From JAWLHU01 sp041690255 (GTDB taxonomy: Bacteria > Bacillota > Sulfobacillia > Symbiobacteriales > Symbiobacteriaceae): a stretch of 64,000 bases of DNA. The notes under the pieces were generated by a model. It was not told the origin of the DNA and did not search any database. It worked only from the letters and a program-made list of their open reading frames with translations. The stretch lies in assembly GCA_041690255.1 (NCBI GenBank), contig JAWLHU010000011.1:189982-253981 (forward strand), read 5' to 3'. The position numbers and the translations under genes were made by a program. The stretch's first letter is position 1. Each line of letters starts with the position of its first letter. Below are positions 1 to 9,537 of this stretch, in pieces.

Positions 1-191
1 ACCACCTTCGGGTAGTCGACCGGCTCCTCGTCAAGGATTACTTCCGCCCGGCTGGCGCCGCCGCGGGCCTCCGGCCCGTAGGACTGGGTCTGGGTGACAT
101 GGAGGCCATCGAGAATGCCGGCCTTGGCCAGAATGATTCCGGCCAGGATCATTCCCTGGCCGCCGGAACCTGTCAACATGACCTGTCTCAT
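1..191 (-). CDS. korC: 2-oxoglutarate:ferredoxin oxidoreductase gamma subunit, 5' part only
   Basis: Only the N-terminal 63 codons lie in the window; the gene runs off the left edge. The protein begins MRQVMLTGSGGQGMILAG, the glycine-rich opening typical of the gamma domain of 2-oxoacid:ferredoxin oxidoreductases, followed by the family's QTQSYGPEARGG stretch. The start ATG lies 4 bp beyond the stop of the beta-subunit gene, so the two are co-transcribed and probably translationally coupled. Gamma completes the complex that oxidatively decarboxylates 2-oxoglutarate, or carboxylates succinyl-CoA, using ferredoxin. The exact 2-oxoacid cannot be fixed from this fragment. Confidence 0.85.
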   Translation of the reverse strand, partial: MRQVMLTGSGGQGMILAGIILAKAGILDGLHVTQTQSYGPEARGGASRAEVILDEEPVDYPKV

Positions 192-195
192 TGAC

Positions 196-1026
196 CTATC
201 CCTCCCGATGCGCCTTGAGCAGCACGGTGTCATATGCCTTCGTATACTCCTGCCGGGGGGCGCTATGGATCTCGCCCACCACCAGCTTGCCGGCCAGGTC
301 GGGCAGTTCCATGCTCTTCGCCTTGGAGACCGGGACCGACCGCTCCTGCTGGAGCTTCATCATGTTGTAGGCGTCGCCCTGCTTGTTCTTCCGGCCAAAG
401 TAGGTCGGGCACTGGTCGACCGCTTCCACAAAGGAGAAGCCGTCGTTCTGGAGGGCCTTGACCATCAGCTTCTCCAGGAGGCGGGCCTGCATGGCGGTGC
501 CGCGGGCTACGTAGGAGGCGCCGGCGGCGGTGACCAGCTTGCAGAGGTCGAAGGAGGGGTCGATGTTGCCGTAGGGGGCGGTGGTGGCCAGGGCACACTC
601 CGGAGTGGTGGGGGAGTACTGGCCGCTGGTCATGCCGTAGATGTTGTTGTTCAGGCAGATGCAGGTGATGCCGATATTGCGCCGGGCGGCGTGGATCAGG
701 TGATTCCCGCCGATCGCAGCGGCATCTCCGTCGCCCGTCAGGACGATCACATTCAGCTCCGGGTTGGCCATCTTGATACCCGTGGCGAAGGCCAGGGCCC
801 GGCCATGGGTCGTATGGATCGTGTCGAAGTCCATGTAGCCCGAGGCGCGGGAAGAGCAGCCAATGCCGCTGACGATCACCGTCTTGTTCTGATCGAGCCC
901 GACGGTGGCGATCGCCCGGACCAGAGCCGAGAGGACGATGCCGTGACCACAGCCGGGGCACCAGATGTGCGGAAGCTTCTCACGGCGCAGATAGCGCTTC
1001 ACGTTCACCTTGTTGGCCAGTGCCAT
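196..1026 (-). CDS. korB: 2-oxoglutarate:ferredoxin oxidoreductase beta subunit (TPP-binding)
   Basis: A 276-residue protein of normal length for the thiamine-pyrophosphate subunit. WCPGCGHG near residue 23 is the cysteine/TPP motif. GDGDAAAIGGNHLIHAARRN followed by NNNIYGMTSGQ is the TPP/Mg-binding segment of the KorB/PorB family. With the alpha subunit it forms the catalytic core in the cytoplasm and passes electrons to the ferredoxin subunit. It abuts the alpha gene with no gap. 2-oxoglutarate specificity is favoured by the separate alpha, gamma and ferredoxin genes and the GQYSPTTP segment, but a related branched 2-oxoacid enzyme is possible. Confidence 0.88.
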   Translation of the reverse strand: MALANKVNVKRYLRREKLPHIWCPGCGHGIVLSALVRAIATVGLDQNKTVIVSGIGCSSRASGYMDFDTIHTTHGRALAFATGIKMANPELNVIVLTGDGDAAAIGGNHLIHAARRNIGITCICLNNNIYGMTSGQYSPTTPECALATTAPYGNIDPSFDLCKLVTAAGASYVARGTAMQARLLEKLMVKALQNDGFSFVEAVDQCPTYFGRKNKQGDAYNMMKLQQERSVPVSKAKSMELPDLAGKLVVGEIHSAPRQEYTKAYDTVLLKAHREG

Positions 1027-2178
1027 CTAGCACACCCCCTCAATCGCCGCGAGGATCTCCTGCGGCGTCAGGATTTCGCCGTTCACCTTGGTCACCGGGA
1101 TCACCCTGGTCGTGCCGTGGGCTACTCGCTCCACCTCTCGGGCCATCTGTCCCAGGTTCAGTTCGGGTACAATCACGGCCTGCTTGCCCTCGATCGCCCA
1201 GCGGACCATTTCGTCGTGGAACGGCCAGATCGTGATTGGCCGGTAGAGGCCGACCCGCATGCCGTTCTTCCGGGCCATCTTCACCGCACGGCGGGCCGCC
1301 CGGGCCGTGCCACCGTAGGCGAAGACGACAATGTCAGCATCCGCCGTGTCATGGATCTCGGCCTGGTAGATATCGTCCAGGTTAGCGGTCAGCTTGCTGC
1401 TCAGGCGTCGGACGGCGCTGTCGACCACCTTGGGGTTGGACGTGGCGAAGCCGTCCTCGGCATGGATCAGGCCGGTGACGTGGAAGCGGTAGCCGTCGCC
1501 GAAGTTGGGCTGGCAGGGGACGCCCTTTGCATCGGGCCTGTACGACTTGTGAACGCCGGGCGGCTCCGTAGGCCGGCTCCGGTCGATGATGTCCAGGGTG
1601 GAGGGGTCGGGTAGCGAGACCGCTTCCCGCATATGGCCGATGATCTCATCGGTCAACAGAATGACCGGTGTCCGGTACGCTTCGGACAGGTTAAAGGCCC
1701 GGATCGCCAGGCGGTAGGCCTCGTCGACCGAGGAGGGGCAGAGGGCGATCACGCCGTAGTCTCCATGGGAACCGTAGCGGGCCTGCATCATGTCGCCCTG
1801 GGCGGGGGAGGTGGGCAGACCGGTGGAGGGGCCCATGCGCTGCACGTTGACGACCACGCAGGGGATTTCCCCGTGAATGGCGTAGCCCAGGTTCTCCATC
1901 TTGAGGGAGAAACCGGGACCCGATGTGGCGGTCATCGCCTTGACACCGGTGAGCGAACCGCCCACCACGGCCGCCATGGAGGCGATCTCATCTTCCATTT
2001 GGATGAATCGGCCGCCCACCTGGGGGAGCCGCTCGGCGGAAAGCTCAGCGATCTCGGTAGAGGGTGTGATCGGGTAGCCGGCGTAGAAGCGCATGCCAGC
2101 GGCCAGGGCGCCCTCTACGATCGCCTCGTTGCCCTGCATGAGACGGCGGGGTGCGGCCGGGGCGTCGAGCTTAGCCAT
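1027..2178 (-). CDS. korA: 2-oxoglutarate:ferredoxin oxidoreductase alpha subunit
   Basis: A 383-residue protein starting MAKLDAPAAPRRLMQGNEAI. GNEAIVEGALAAGMRFYAGYPITPSTEI is the signature of the KorA pyrimidine-binding domain, and TATSGPGFSLKMENLGYA is the following conserved block. I chose the ATG at 2178 because the homology begins there and it overlaps the end of the ferredoxin gene by 8 bp, as expected for a coupled operon. A longer reading to 2253 adds only low-complexity Arg/Ser sequence antisense-like to the ferredoxin gene. Together korD-A-B-C is a complete four-subunit set feeding reduced ferredoxin or the reductive TCA branch. Confidence 0.88.
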   Translation of the reverse strand: MAKLDAPAAPRRLMQGNEAIVEGALAAGMRFYAGYPITPSTEIAELSAERLPQVGGRFIQMEDEIASMAAVVGGSLTGVKAMTATSGPGFSLKMENLGYAIHGEIPCVVVNVQRMGPSTGLPTSPAQGDMMQARYGSHGDYGVIALCPSSVDEAYRLAIRAFNLSEAYRTPVILLTDEIIGHMREAVSLPDPSTLDIIDRSRPTEPPGVHKSYRPDAKGVPCQPNFGDGYRFHVTGLIHAEDGFATSNPKVVDSAVRRLSSKLTANLDDIYQAEIHDTADADIVVFAYGGTARAARRAVKMARKNGMRVGLYRPITIWPFHDEMVRWAIEGKQAVIVPELNLGQMAREVERVAHGTTRVIPVTKVNGEILTPQEILAAIEGVC

Positions 2179-2386
2179 GGACCTCCACCTCCTGCACGTC
2201 GATCGCGAAGTCGGGGCAGTAGATCTCGCAGTTGAGGCATCCGGAACAGGCATCCAGGTGAACGACGATCGCCTTTTGCCGGTCGTTCATAGCCAGCACA
2301 TTCTTGGGACAGACCTGGACACAGATCTCGCAGCCCTTACAGTAGGACGAATTCACATCGACTGTGAACTGTCTGGTCTTCGCCAT
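2171..2386 (-). CDS. korD: 2-oxoacid oxidoreductase 4Fe-4S ferredoxin subunit
   Basis: A 71-residue polyferredoxin with two complete cluster motifs, CKGCEICVQVCP near residue 16 and CSGCLNCEIYCP near residue 48, each CxxCxxCxxxCP and so binding two 4Fe-4S clusters. It is the first gene of the kor operon, reading leftwards. It accepts electrons from the TPP subunit and passes them to soluble ferredoxin. Its size and position match the delta/ferredoxin subunit of four-subunit oxidoreductases. No promoter could be assigned securely in the 420 bp upstream. Confidence 0.87.
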   Translation of the reverse strand: MAKTRQFTVDVNSSYCKGCEICVQVCPKNVLAMNDRQKAIVVHLDACSGCLNCEIYCPDFAIDVQEVEVHG

Positions 2387-2808
2387 GTCGTCCTCCCCAC
2401 TTCCTTTGAGAGTTACCTCACCGAGCGTATACCGGAGGAGGGGGAGGGTCCATCCTCAGACCGGGGAAATTGCTTGGCGCGAAAGCGCTACCGCTGGGTC
2501 ATCTCGCGGCGAACTCGGGTAGCCATTGGGCGTGGTACCGGCAAGGGACACGGGGCCTCTCAACCTTAGTGACGCCTTGGTTCTGGGCGATATAGACCAA
2601 CGATGGCCTGCGAAGAGCGGCCCGGTCAGATGGCGTTTACGCATGAGAGATATGCGTGGTACGAATGGATCAGGTACGGTATAGCGATCGTTGATACACA
2701 AATGATATAGTCAGTTCGTAAGATTGCCAGGCGGGTAGCCCTCGGACGCGGCCCGCCGGGCCAGATGGGATCGCTCGATCCAGATACGTGAGATGGGAGG
2801 ATCCCGCT
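2387..2808. other. Divergent intergenic region between kor operon and LD-carboxypeptidase gene
   Basis: About 420 bp with no credible coding frame. It must hold the leftward kor promoter and the rightward promoter of the peptidase gene. The segment around 2640-2720 is AT-richer than its surroundings, but I could not pick unambiguous -35/-10 pairs. A Shine-Dalgarno GGGAGG at about 2795-2800 precedes the ATG at 2809 by 8 bp. Confidence 0.5.
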
Positions 2809-3822
2809 ATGAAACCCTCCATGCTTCGCCCCGGTGACAAGATTGGCATCATCGCTCCGTCCTGGTGCGGTCCCGCCACGGTACCTCACCGGGTCGAGAA
2901 CGGCGTTCGTGCCTTGGAGGGCTTGGGTTACCAGGTCGTGCTGGCCCCCAACGCCAAGGGGCGCTACCGGGGCTACCTTTCGGGCACGCCGGAGGAGCGG
3001 GCTGCCGACCTCCACACCATGTTTGCGGATCCATCGGTCAAGGCAATCATTGCCGCGATCGGCGGGAACCACTCCAGCCAGATACTCCCCTACCTGGACT
3101 GGGATCTGATCCGGGCTAACCCGAAGATCCTCATGGGCTTTTCCGATGTGACGACACTGAACATAGCAATCCATGTACAGACCGGAATGGTGACTTTTCA
3201 TGGTCCGAGCCTCATGGTCGACTTTGCCGAGTTCCCCAGGCCCTTCGACTACATGCTCGACTCCTTCCGGCGCACCCTCTGCCAGGTGGGGCCGCCGGGC
3301 ATCTGCGAACCCTCGCCGGCCTGGACCGATGAATACCTGACTTGGACGGAGAAGCTCGACCTGACCCGTCCCCGAGTGCTGACGCCCAACAAGGGCTGGA
3401 CCTGGTTGAAGGAGGGGCAGGCCACCGGCCGGCTGATGGGTGGCTGCCTGGAGTCTCTTCAGCACCTGCGGGGCACGCCCTACTGGCCCGACTTCGATCG
3501 AGCGATCTTCTTCTGGGAGACATCCGAGGAGAGACCATCGCCCAGCTGGGTGGATGGAGTCCTGGCCGACTACGAGAACATGGGGGTCCTGCAGCGGCTG
3601 AGCGGCATGATCGTCGGGCGGCCGAAGGACTACCCGCTGGAGTGGCACGAAGAGGTGCGCCAGGTGATTCTCGAGGGGACTCGCAAATATACATTTCCCA
3701 TCATCACGGATATGGACTTTGGCCATACGGCCCCACAGTTTATCCTTCCGCTGGGCGTGCAGGCCGAGATCGACACGGCGGCCGGCCGGTTCGCCATTGT
3801 CGAGGCCGCTGTCACGGAGTAG
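2809..3822 (+). CDS. LD-carboxypeptidase / microcin-C-resistance family peptidase (S66)
   Basis: A 337-residue cytoplasmic serine peptidase of family S66. The N-terminal MLRPGDKIGIIAPS, the AIIAAIGGNHSSQILPYLDW block (the family's GG-N/Y-G-S nucleophile region) and LMGFSDVTTLNIA are diagnostic. TGMVTFHGPSLMVDF and the C-terminal FGHTAPQFILPLG carry the remaining catalytic Glu/His region. Family members cleave L,D-peptide bonds of recycled murein or acyl-sulfamoyl adenylate antibiotics (MccF). The ATG at 2809 has a good ribosome site; an upstream in-frame ATG at 2788 lacks one. Murein recycling versus MccF-type self-resistance cannot be separated by eye. Confidence 0.83.
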   Translation: MKPSMLRPGDKIGIIAPSWCGPATVPHRVENGVRALEGLGYQVVLAPNAKGRYRGYLSGTPEERAADLHTMFADPSVKAIIAAIGGNHSSQILPYLDWDLIRANPKILMGFSDVTTLNIAIHVQTGMVTFHGPSLMVDFAEFPRPFDYMLDSFRRTLCQVGPPGICEPSPAWTDEYLTWTEKLDLTRPRVLTPNKGWTWLKEGQATGRLMGGCLESLQHLRGTPYWPDFDRAIFFWETSEERPSPSWVDGVLADYENMGVLQRLSGMIVGRPKDYPLEWHEEVRQVILEGTRKYTFPIITDMDFGHTAPQFILPLGVQAEIDTAAGRFAIVEAAVTE

Positions 3823-3920
3823 TACCGCCTTCGCTCAAAGGAGACCCGAATGCAGGTTCGGGGTTGGTCTGTGGCGAATCTACGCTCGAGGCTCTCTTCG
3901 TGGATGAGGTGATTGGCACC

Positions 3921-6900
3921 ATGGGACGACCCGAGTTTGTCCATCTGCACCTGCACACCGAGTACTCCCTGCTGGACGGGGCCAACCGAATTGAGCCCCT
4001 GGCCGCACGCGCCGCCGAACTGGGCATGAAGGCCGTCGGTCTGACCGACCACGGCGTTCTCTTCGGCGTGATCCCCTTCTACCAGGCCATGAAGAAGCAC
4101 GGGGTGAAGCCGATCCTGGGTTGCGAGCTTTACGTGGCCCCTGACTCCCGCCATATCAAGACTGGCGGTGAGAAGGCCTTTCACCTGACCGTTCTGGCGG
4201 AGACCTACGAGGGGTACAAGAACCTCGTAAAGCTTGTCTCTGCTGGTCATACCGAGGGCTTTTACTACAAGCCGCGGGTTGACCGCGAACTCCTCGCACA
4301 GCACAGCAAGGGCTTGATCGCCCTCTCCGGCTGCCTCGCCGCCGAGGTGCCTCGCAAGTTCCTCTCCGGTCAGGCGGAGGAGGCGCGCAAGACCATCGGT
4401 CTCTACCGTGAGATCTTCGGCCCCTCCAACTACTTCCTCGAACTGCAGGACCACGGCCTTCCCGAGCAGCCCGAGCTCAACCAGTGGCTGATCAGCCAGG
4501 GTCTGCCGGTGGTGGCGACCAACGACACCCATTATCTCTTCCCCGAGCATGCCCGAGTGCAGGACGTACTGATCTGCATAGGCACCAACAAAACGATCGA
4601 TGATCCCAATCGCCTGAAGATCGGCTCCCAGGAGCTCTATCTGAAATCGGCCGAGGAGATGTACTACCGCTTCGGTCACGTGCCCGGCGCTCTGGAGAAC
4701 ACCCTGGCGATCGGTGAGCGGGCGAACGTGGAACTTCCCTTTGGCCAGATCCACCTGCCCAACTACGCCATTCCCGCCGGTTACGATGCCGCCAGCTACC
4801 TCCGGAAGCTGTGCTACGATCGGCTTCCCGGGCGGTATGGCGGAGAGCCACCCGCGGGGGCGACCGAGCGACTCGATCACGAGTTGAAGGTGATCGAGGG
4901 GATGGGCTTCCCGGGCTACTTCCTGATCGTCTGGGACTTTGTCGAGTACGCCCGGTCCCGGGGGATTCCCGTCGGGCCCGGGCGTGGCTCCGGCGCCTCC
5001 TCACTCGTCGCCTACGTCTTGGGCATCACCGATGTCGATCCGCTGCGCTACGGCCTTCTCTTCGAGCGCTTCCTCAATCCGGAGCGGGTGGACATGCCAG
5101 ACTTCGACATTGACTTCTGCTATGAGCGGCGCGGTGAGGTGATCGAGTACGTTCACAACAAGTACGGCGCAGAGTGCGTCGCACAGGTGATTACCTTCAC
5201 CACCCTGGCGGCCCGAGGAGCGGTGCGCGACGTTGGCCGAGCACTGGGCATGTCCTACGGCGATGTGGACCGAGTCGCCAAGCTCCTGCCCTGGGGACGT
5301 GACCTCGCCACGGCCCTTGAGAAGGTCCCCGAACTGAAGGAGATGTACGCCGAGCGGGAGCAGGTCCGGGTCTTGATCGACACAGCCAAGGCCGTGGAGG
5401 GGATGCCCCGGAACCCCTCCGTTCACGCCGCCGGCGTGGTGATCACCGCCGAGCCGCTGGTGGAGCACGTGCCGCTCTATCGGATGGGCGATGAAGCGAT
5501 CGTCACCCAGTTCGACATGGACCAGTTGAAGGAGATCGGCCTGCTGAAGATGGACTTCCTCGGCCTGCGGACGCTAACCGTCATCGATTACGCCGTCCGG
5601 TCCGTTCGACAGCATATGCCTGACTTCGACATCGAGCAGATCCCGGCCGATGACCCCGCCACCTTCGCCATGCTCTCCAGGGGTGAGACCATGGGGCTCT
5701 TTCAGATCGAAGCCGGCTGGGTGGCGGACGTCCTGCGGCAGATGAAGCCGTCTAAGTTCGAGGATATCATCGCCACGATCTCGCTCTGCCGCCCGGGGCC
5801 CATGGAGCATATCCCGGACTACATTCGCGGAAAACAGGACCCAGGATCGGTCCAGTACCTGCACCCGGACCTGGAGCCAATCCTGGCCGAGACATACGGT
5901 GTCATGGTCTACCAGGAACAGATCATCCAGATCGCGAACCGCCTTGCGGGTATGTCCCTGGGCCAGGCTGACCTGCTGCGGCGGGCGGTGGCCAAGAAGA
6001 AGCGGGAGGACTTGGAGAAGTACGGCAAGCGGTTCATGGAGGCGCTGACCGATCACGGCTACAGCAGGGAGATGGCGGATGCACTCTATGACCAGATCAT
6101 TCGCTTCGCCAACTACGGCTTCAACAAGTGCCACGCCACCCCATACGCCAAGGTGGCCTACCAGACCGCCTACCTGAAGCGGCACTTCCCTGTGGAGTAC
6201 ATGGCTGCCCTCATGAACTCGGTCCTGGGACAGGAGTCGAAGGTGGCGCTGTACATGGAAGAATGTCGCCGGTTGGGGATCCAAGTCCTCGCGCCGGATG
6301 TAAATTCTTCCATGGCCCGCTTCACGCCCGATGGTCAGGCGATCCGGTTTGGTCTGGGCGCCGTCAAGAACATCGGCTGGGGCGCAGTCGATGCGATCGT
6401 GCAGGCCCGTACCGATGCCGGCCCCTTCACCGGGCTGCGTGATTTCTGCGAGCGGGTAGATGTTCGACATCTTAACCGCAAGGCGGTGGAGTCGCTAATC
6501 ATGGCCGGCGCCTTTGATCACGTGGCACCGCCCGGGGGCAAGAGCCACTATCGCTCCCAGATGCTCGAGGTCCTGGACCGGGTGCTGGACGATGCGCACA
6601 AGTTGCAGCGGCATCGTCAGGCGGGGCAGATCTCGCTCTTCGACCTGGGCGTCCAGGCGACGGCCGGTGGAGGGCCTGAGGTACTGCCGGAGATACCGGA
6701 GTTCCCGCCCCAGCGGCTCCTGGTCATGGAGAAGGAGGTCCTGGGCTTCTACGCCTCCGGCCATCCGCTTCGACAGTATCAGGTAGCGATCGACAGCCAC
6801 GGTGCTGTGCCGATCGGCACGCTCGCCGAGCAGCAGGATGGTGTACGCATTACCGCCGGTGGCATTCTTGTGGGCCTGAAGCAGGTGACCACCCGCAGCG

Positions 6901-7409
6901 GTTCCAACATGGCGTTTCTGACCCTGGAGGACCAGACCGGCCAGGTGGAGGTCGTCCTCTTCCCCCGGGTTCTCTCCGCCTCGTCTCGCCTGCTCAAGCC
7001 GGACCAGCCACTCCTTGTGCGGGGCAAGCTTCAGGTGCAGGAAGAGGAGGCCAAACTCCTCGCCGATGAGGTCCTGCCCTTGTCAGCAGCGGTCACGCCC
7101 CCGAATCAGGCGCCAGTTCAGGAGCGCCCACCTGTTCCATCTGGCTCCGAGACTACTGCGGAAATCGGTGCGCCCAAGCCAGCACCCGTTCTCTACCTCC
7201 GGGTCGCTGCCATGAGCGATGACGCCCCGCTTATGCGCAAGGTCGAACGGGTGATCAAGCGGTATCCCGGGACAACCCCCGTCCATATCAAGATGGAGCC
7301 CTTGGGCAAGTGGATCAAGGTGCATGAGCACCTCCATGTGGCGGTAACCCCGGCTCTGGTGACGGAGTTGAAGGCCCTCATCGGCGAAGATAACGTCGTT
7401 GCCAAGTAA
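3921..7409 (+). CDS. dnaE: DNA polymerase III alpha subunit
   Basis: A 1162-residue replicative polymerase of the DnaE1 type. It opens with the PHP domain (FVHLHLHTEYSLLDGA, residues 5-20; LTDHGVLFG near 45). The C-family polymerase core carries GPGRGSGASSLVAYVLGITDVDPL and the catalytic aspartates in DMPDFDIDFCYERR. The fingers, helix-hairpin-helix and OB-fold (QVEVVLFPRVL, about residue 1010) follow. Length and domain order are those of a complete enzyme. The start is set by the PHP homology; further upstream reading overlaps the peptidase gene and is not homologous. A single-gene unit 98 bp downstream of the peptidase. Confidence 0.95.
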   Translation: MGRPEFVHLHLHTEYSLLDGANRIEPLAARAAELGMKAVGLTDHGVLFGVIPFYQAMKKHGVKPILGCELYVAPDSRHIKTGGEKAFHLTVLAETYEGYKNLVKLVSAGHTEGFYYKPRVDRELLAQHSKGLIALSGCLAAEVPRKFLSGQAEEARKTIGLYREIFGPSNYFLELQDHGLPEQPELNQWLISQGLPVVATNDTHYLFPEHARVQDVLICIGTNKTIDDPNRLKIGSQELYLKSAEEMYYRFGHVPGALENTLAIGERANVELPFGQIHLPNYAIPAGYDAASYLRKLCYDRLPGRYGGEPPAGATERLDHELKVIEGMGFPGYFLIVWDFVEYARSRGIPVGPGRGSGASSLVAYVLGITDVDPLRYGLLFERFLNPERVDMPDFDIDFCYERRGEVIEYVHNKYGAECVAQVITFTTLAARGAVRDVGRALGMSYGDVDRVAKLLPWGRDLATALEKVPELKEMYAEREQVRVLIDTAKAVEGMPRNPSVHAAGVVITAEPLVEHVPLYRMGDEAIVTQFDMDQLKEIGLLKMDFLGLRTLTVIDYAVRSVRQHMPDFDIEQIPADDPATFAMLSRGETMGLFQIEAGWVADVLRQMKPSKFEDIIATISLCRPGPMEHIPDYIRGKQDPGSVQYLHPDLEPILAETYGVMVYQEQIIQIANRLAGMSLGQADLLRRAVAKKKREDLEKYGKRFMEALTDHGYSREMADALYDQIIRFANYGFNKCHATPYAKVAYQTAYLKRHFPVEYMAALMNSVLGQESKVALYMEECRRLGIQVLAPDVNSSMARFTPDGQAIRFGLGAVKNIGWGAVDAIVQARTDAGPFTGLRDFCERVDVRHLNRKAVESLIMAGAFDHVAPPGGKSHYRSQMLEVLDRVLDDAHKLQRHRQAGQISLFDLGVQATAGGGPEVLPEIPEFPPQRLLVMEKEVLGFYASGHPLRQYQVAIDSHGAVPIGTLAEQQDGVRITAGGILVGLKQVTTRSGSNMAFLTLEDQTGQVEVVLFPRVLSASSRLLKPDQPLLVRGKLQVQEEEAKLLADEVLPLSAAVTPPNQAPVQERPPVPSGSETTAEIGAPKPAPVLYLRVAAMSDDAPLMRKVERVIKRYPGTTPVHIKMEPLGKWIKVHEHLHVAVTPALVTELKALIGEDNVVAK

Positions 7410-7500
7410 TTTGTAAAAGTTTGGCGGATCAGGGAGGGAACATGTCCCACACATCGAATAAGTTGGTAGAGGGTTATCATCGTGTGGAGGAAGGACTACC

Positions 7501-8550
7501 ATGATCTATCTGGTCTCCGCCCTGTCCATCGGAATCGCGATACTCTGCTTTGCGCTCCTACGCCTGCAGCAAAGTCTGCGCGTAGAGCGGCAGCGCTTGG
7601 CGCGGGCAGAGGAAGAACTGAAGGGCGCTGTCGACATGGTTGGCCTCGTCTCCCGTGCTGAGTGGCGCCGATCCGCCCATGAGCTGGTCCAGAGCCTCGT
7701 GCGCCTGGAGGCGGCTCGCAGTGTTCTCCTTCTGTCCGGTACCGATGCCAAGACCGCAGAGGTGCTCGCCTCCGCTTCAGCGCAGGGCGAAGCCGCGTGG
7801 GAGAAGGTTGACGATCAGGTTCTGAGCACAGTCTTTCGCAACGGAGAACCGAGCACAGTCGGTATCGAGCGCTATCTCCCTGTCAATGCCGACAGCGGCA
7901 TGGTCGGAGTGCTGGCAGTACGGGGGGTGGCGGAGTGTCACGGTACGACTGTTCAGGTCGCAGCGCATCTGGCGGGGTTGGTTTTGGTGGGCACAAAGCT
8001 CTATCAGAAACAGGCGGCAATCTCCAATACCGATGGTCTGACCGGTCTGATCAACCACCGCTACTTCCAGCAGCTCCTGGGGGTCTCCCTCGGGCAGGCT
8101 TACCTGGAGGGAGCGCCTCTGAGTATCATCTTCATTGACATCGACCACTTCAAGTCAGTGAACGATACGTATGGTCATCAGTTCGGTGATATGGTTCTCC
8201 GTGAGATCGGCTCACTGCTCCGGCGCGAGCTCCCATCCGACGCCATTCCCGCCCGCTACGGTGGCGAGGAGATGATCGTTCTGGCCCAGGGCGAAAGTGC
8301 CCGGCGCTCTGATCAGTTGGCCGAGCAGATCCGCCAGGCGGTGGCAAACTATCGCATACTCGATCCGGTCTCGGGCACACACATAGGTGTGACCGTTAGT
8401 CTGGGAGTGGCTAACTACGAGTTGGGACAGGGCAAGAGCAAGCTGATCGCCCGGGCCGACGAAGCGCTCTACGCCTCGAAACGATCCGGTCGGAACCGGG
8501 TGACGGTTGCCACACTGGAGAACGTCACCGTTTCACCGAACGTCTCATAA
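7501..8550 (+). CDS. Membrane-anchored diguanylate cyclase (GAF-like + GGDEF)
   Basis: A 349-residue protein with one N-terminal membrane segment (about residues 2-21), a short charged coiled coil (22-45), a GAF-like sensory region (about 55-165) and a GGDEF domain (about 175-340). The domain shows DGLTGLINHRYF at 178, IDIDHFKSVNDTYGH at 212 and active-site GGEEM at 254-258, an active variant of GG(D/E)EF. The five-residues-upstream RxxD inhibitory site is absent, so product inhibition may be missing. It makes cyclic di-GMP from GTP. The tandem c-di-GMP riboswitches 13 kb downstream are a plausible target; that link is inference. Confidence 0.85.
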   Translation: MIYLVSALSIGIAILCFALLRLQQSLRVERQRLARAEEELKGAVDMVGLVSRAEWRRSAHELVQSLVRLEAARSVLLLSGTDAKTAEVLASASAQGEAAWEKVDDQVLSTVFRNGEPSTVGIERYLPVNADSGMVGVLAVRGVAECHGTTVQVAAHLAGLVLVGTKLYQKQAAISNTDGLTGLINHRYFQQLLGVSLGQAYLEGAPLSIIFIDIDHFKSVNDTYGHQFGDMVLREIGSLLRRELPSDAIPARYGGEEMIVLAQGESARRSDQLAEQIRQAVANYRILDPVSGTHIGVTVSLGVANYELGQGKSKLIARADEALYASKRSGRNRVTVATLENVTVSPNVS

Positions 8551-8599
8551 GAACGGAATAATAACCGTACCCCAGGTAGAAATGGAGGACCTTGTACGA

Positions 8600-9076
8600 A
8601 TGTACAAAGCCGTGTTACAGATGCTTGAGAACCGAGGTGTCAGCCTCGATGAGATCGCCCAGGTGGTCCTGCAGATTCAAAAGGGATACTATCCCGAACT
8701 GACCATTGAGGAGTGCCTGGGCGGGGTGGATGCTGTGATCAGGAAGCGGGAGGTACAGCACGCGATTCTCACTGGTGTTGCGCTGGACGTGCTGGCCGAG
8801 GAGCAGAAGCTCCCCGAGCCGCTGCAGTCCATTGTGGCCAAGGATGATTTTCTCTTCGGTGTCGATGAGATCGTGGCGCTCTCTATCACCAACGTGTATG
8901 GTTCGATCGGCTTAACAAACTTTGGCTACCTGGACAAGACCAAGCCATTGATCATTGGCAAGCTGAATGCCCATAAGGGCGGACGCTGCCATACCTTCCT
9001 TGACGATCTGGTCTCCGCCATCGCAGCCGCCGCCGCCAGTCGAATTGCCCACGCCCGGCGTCCCGCCGAGGAGTAG
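8600..9076 (+). CDS. Phosphatidylglycerophosphatase A-like protein (YutG family)
   Basis: A protein of about 158 residues matching the Bacillus YutG/PgpA family: LTIEECLGGVDAVIRKREVQHAIL, then VDEIVALSITNVYGSIGLTNFGYLDK and the C-terminal HTFLDDLVSAIAAAAASR. The family is annotated as phosphatidylglycerophosphatase A, though Firmicute members lack the long hydrophobic segments of the enterobacterial enzyme. I placed the start at the ATG at 8600, which has GGAGG 11 bp upstream; an in-frame ATG at 8582 would add six residues. It follows the GGDEF gene closely, so the two are likely co-transcribed. A hairpin terminator follows. Confidence 0.75.
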   Translation: MYKAVLQMLENRGVSLDEIAQVVLQIQKGYYPELTIEECLGGVDAVIRKREVQHAILTGVALDVLAEEQKLPEPLQSIVAKDDFLFGVDEIVALSITNVYGSIGLTNFGYLDKTKPLIIGKLNAHKGGRCHTFLDDLVSAIAAAAASRIAHARRPAEE

Positions 9077-9095
9077 GCAGATGCACGCTATATGA

Positions 9096-9136
9096 TGGAG
9101 GGGCATGCCCACTGGGTATGCCCCTCCACTTTCTTG
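9096..9136 (+). terminator. Intrinsic terminator after the PgpA-like gene
   Basis: An inverted repeat GGAGGGGCATGCCC / GGTATGCCCCTCC with a 4-nt loop is followed by a pyrimidine-rich ACTTTCTT tail, about 20 bp after the stop codon. Confidence 0.7.
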
Positions 9137-9537
9137 TGGGACCGAGTGGTTGAGTTGGTCGTTCACCGGCCCGGTCTCCGCGTGATGGTCTATGCTTGAG
9201 GCTGCGCTTTCGTATTGAGTTGGTAGCCATTTGGGTTCAAAGTGCACCGTTTGCAACACGTGCCAACTATCTAGTGAGACGGGACGGACTGATATGGTAA
9301 AGGGCTCAGAAACATACAGGGCGGGGTATATTGTCTCAACCTAGATGAACGTGCCTTGGCGACCTTTCTGCAGGAAATACGCAGTGATTCGCGCAAACCG
9401 GGTCAGACCGGCGCTCATCGCCGAAAATGGCTCCTTGGTTTCCTGAGAAACCTGAGAGTAAGATGAGAAATGTAAGGACTTTGTAAGACGGCTACGTCTC
9501 TTGCCCCTGCTTATTGGGAGAAAGGAGGAGCCAACCA
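9137..9537. other. Intergenic region upstream of the multihaem cytochrome gene
   Basis: About 400 bp without a convincing gene on either strand. It should contain the promoter of the cytochrome gene; an AT-rich patch lies at 9440-9490, but I could not identify hexamers with confidence. A strong AAAGGAGG ribosome site ends the region. Confidence 0.4.

Noticed and set aside
94..1614. A 506-codon plus-strand frame across the kor genes
   Set aside because: Shadow of the KorA/KorB genes; no ribosome site or homology.
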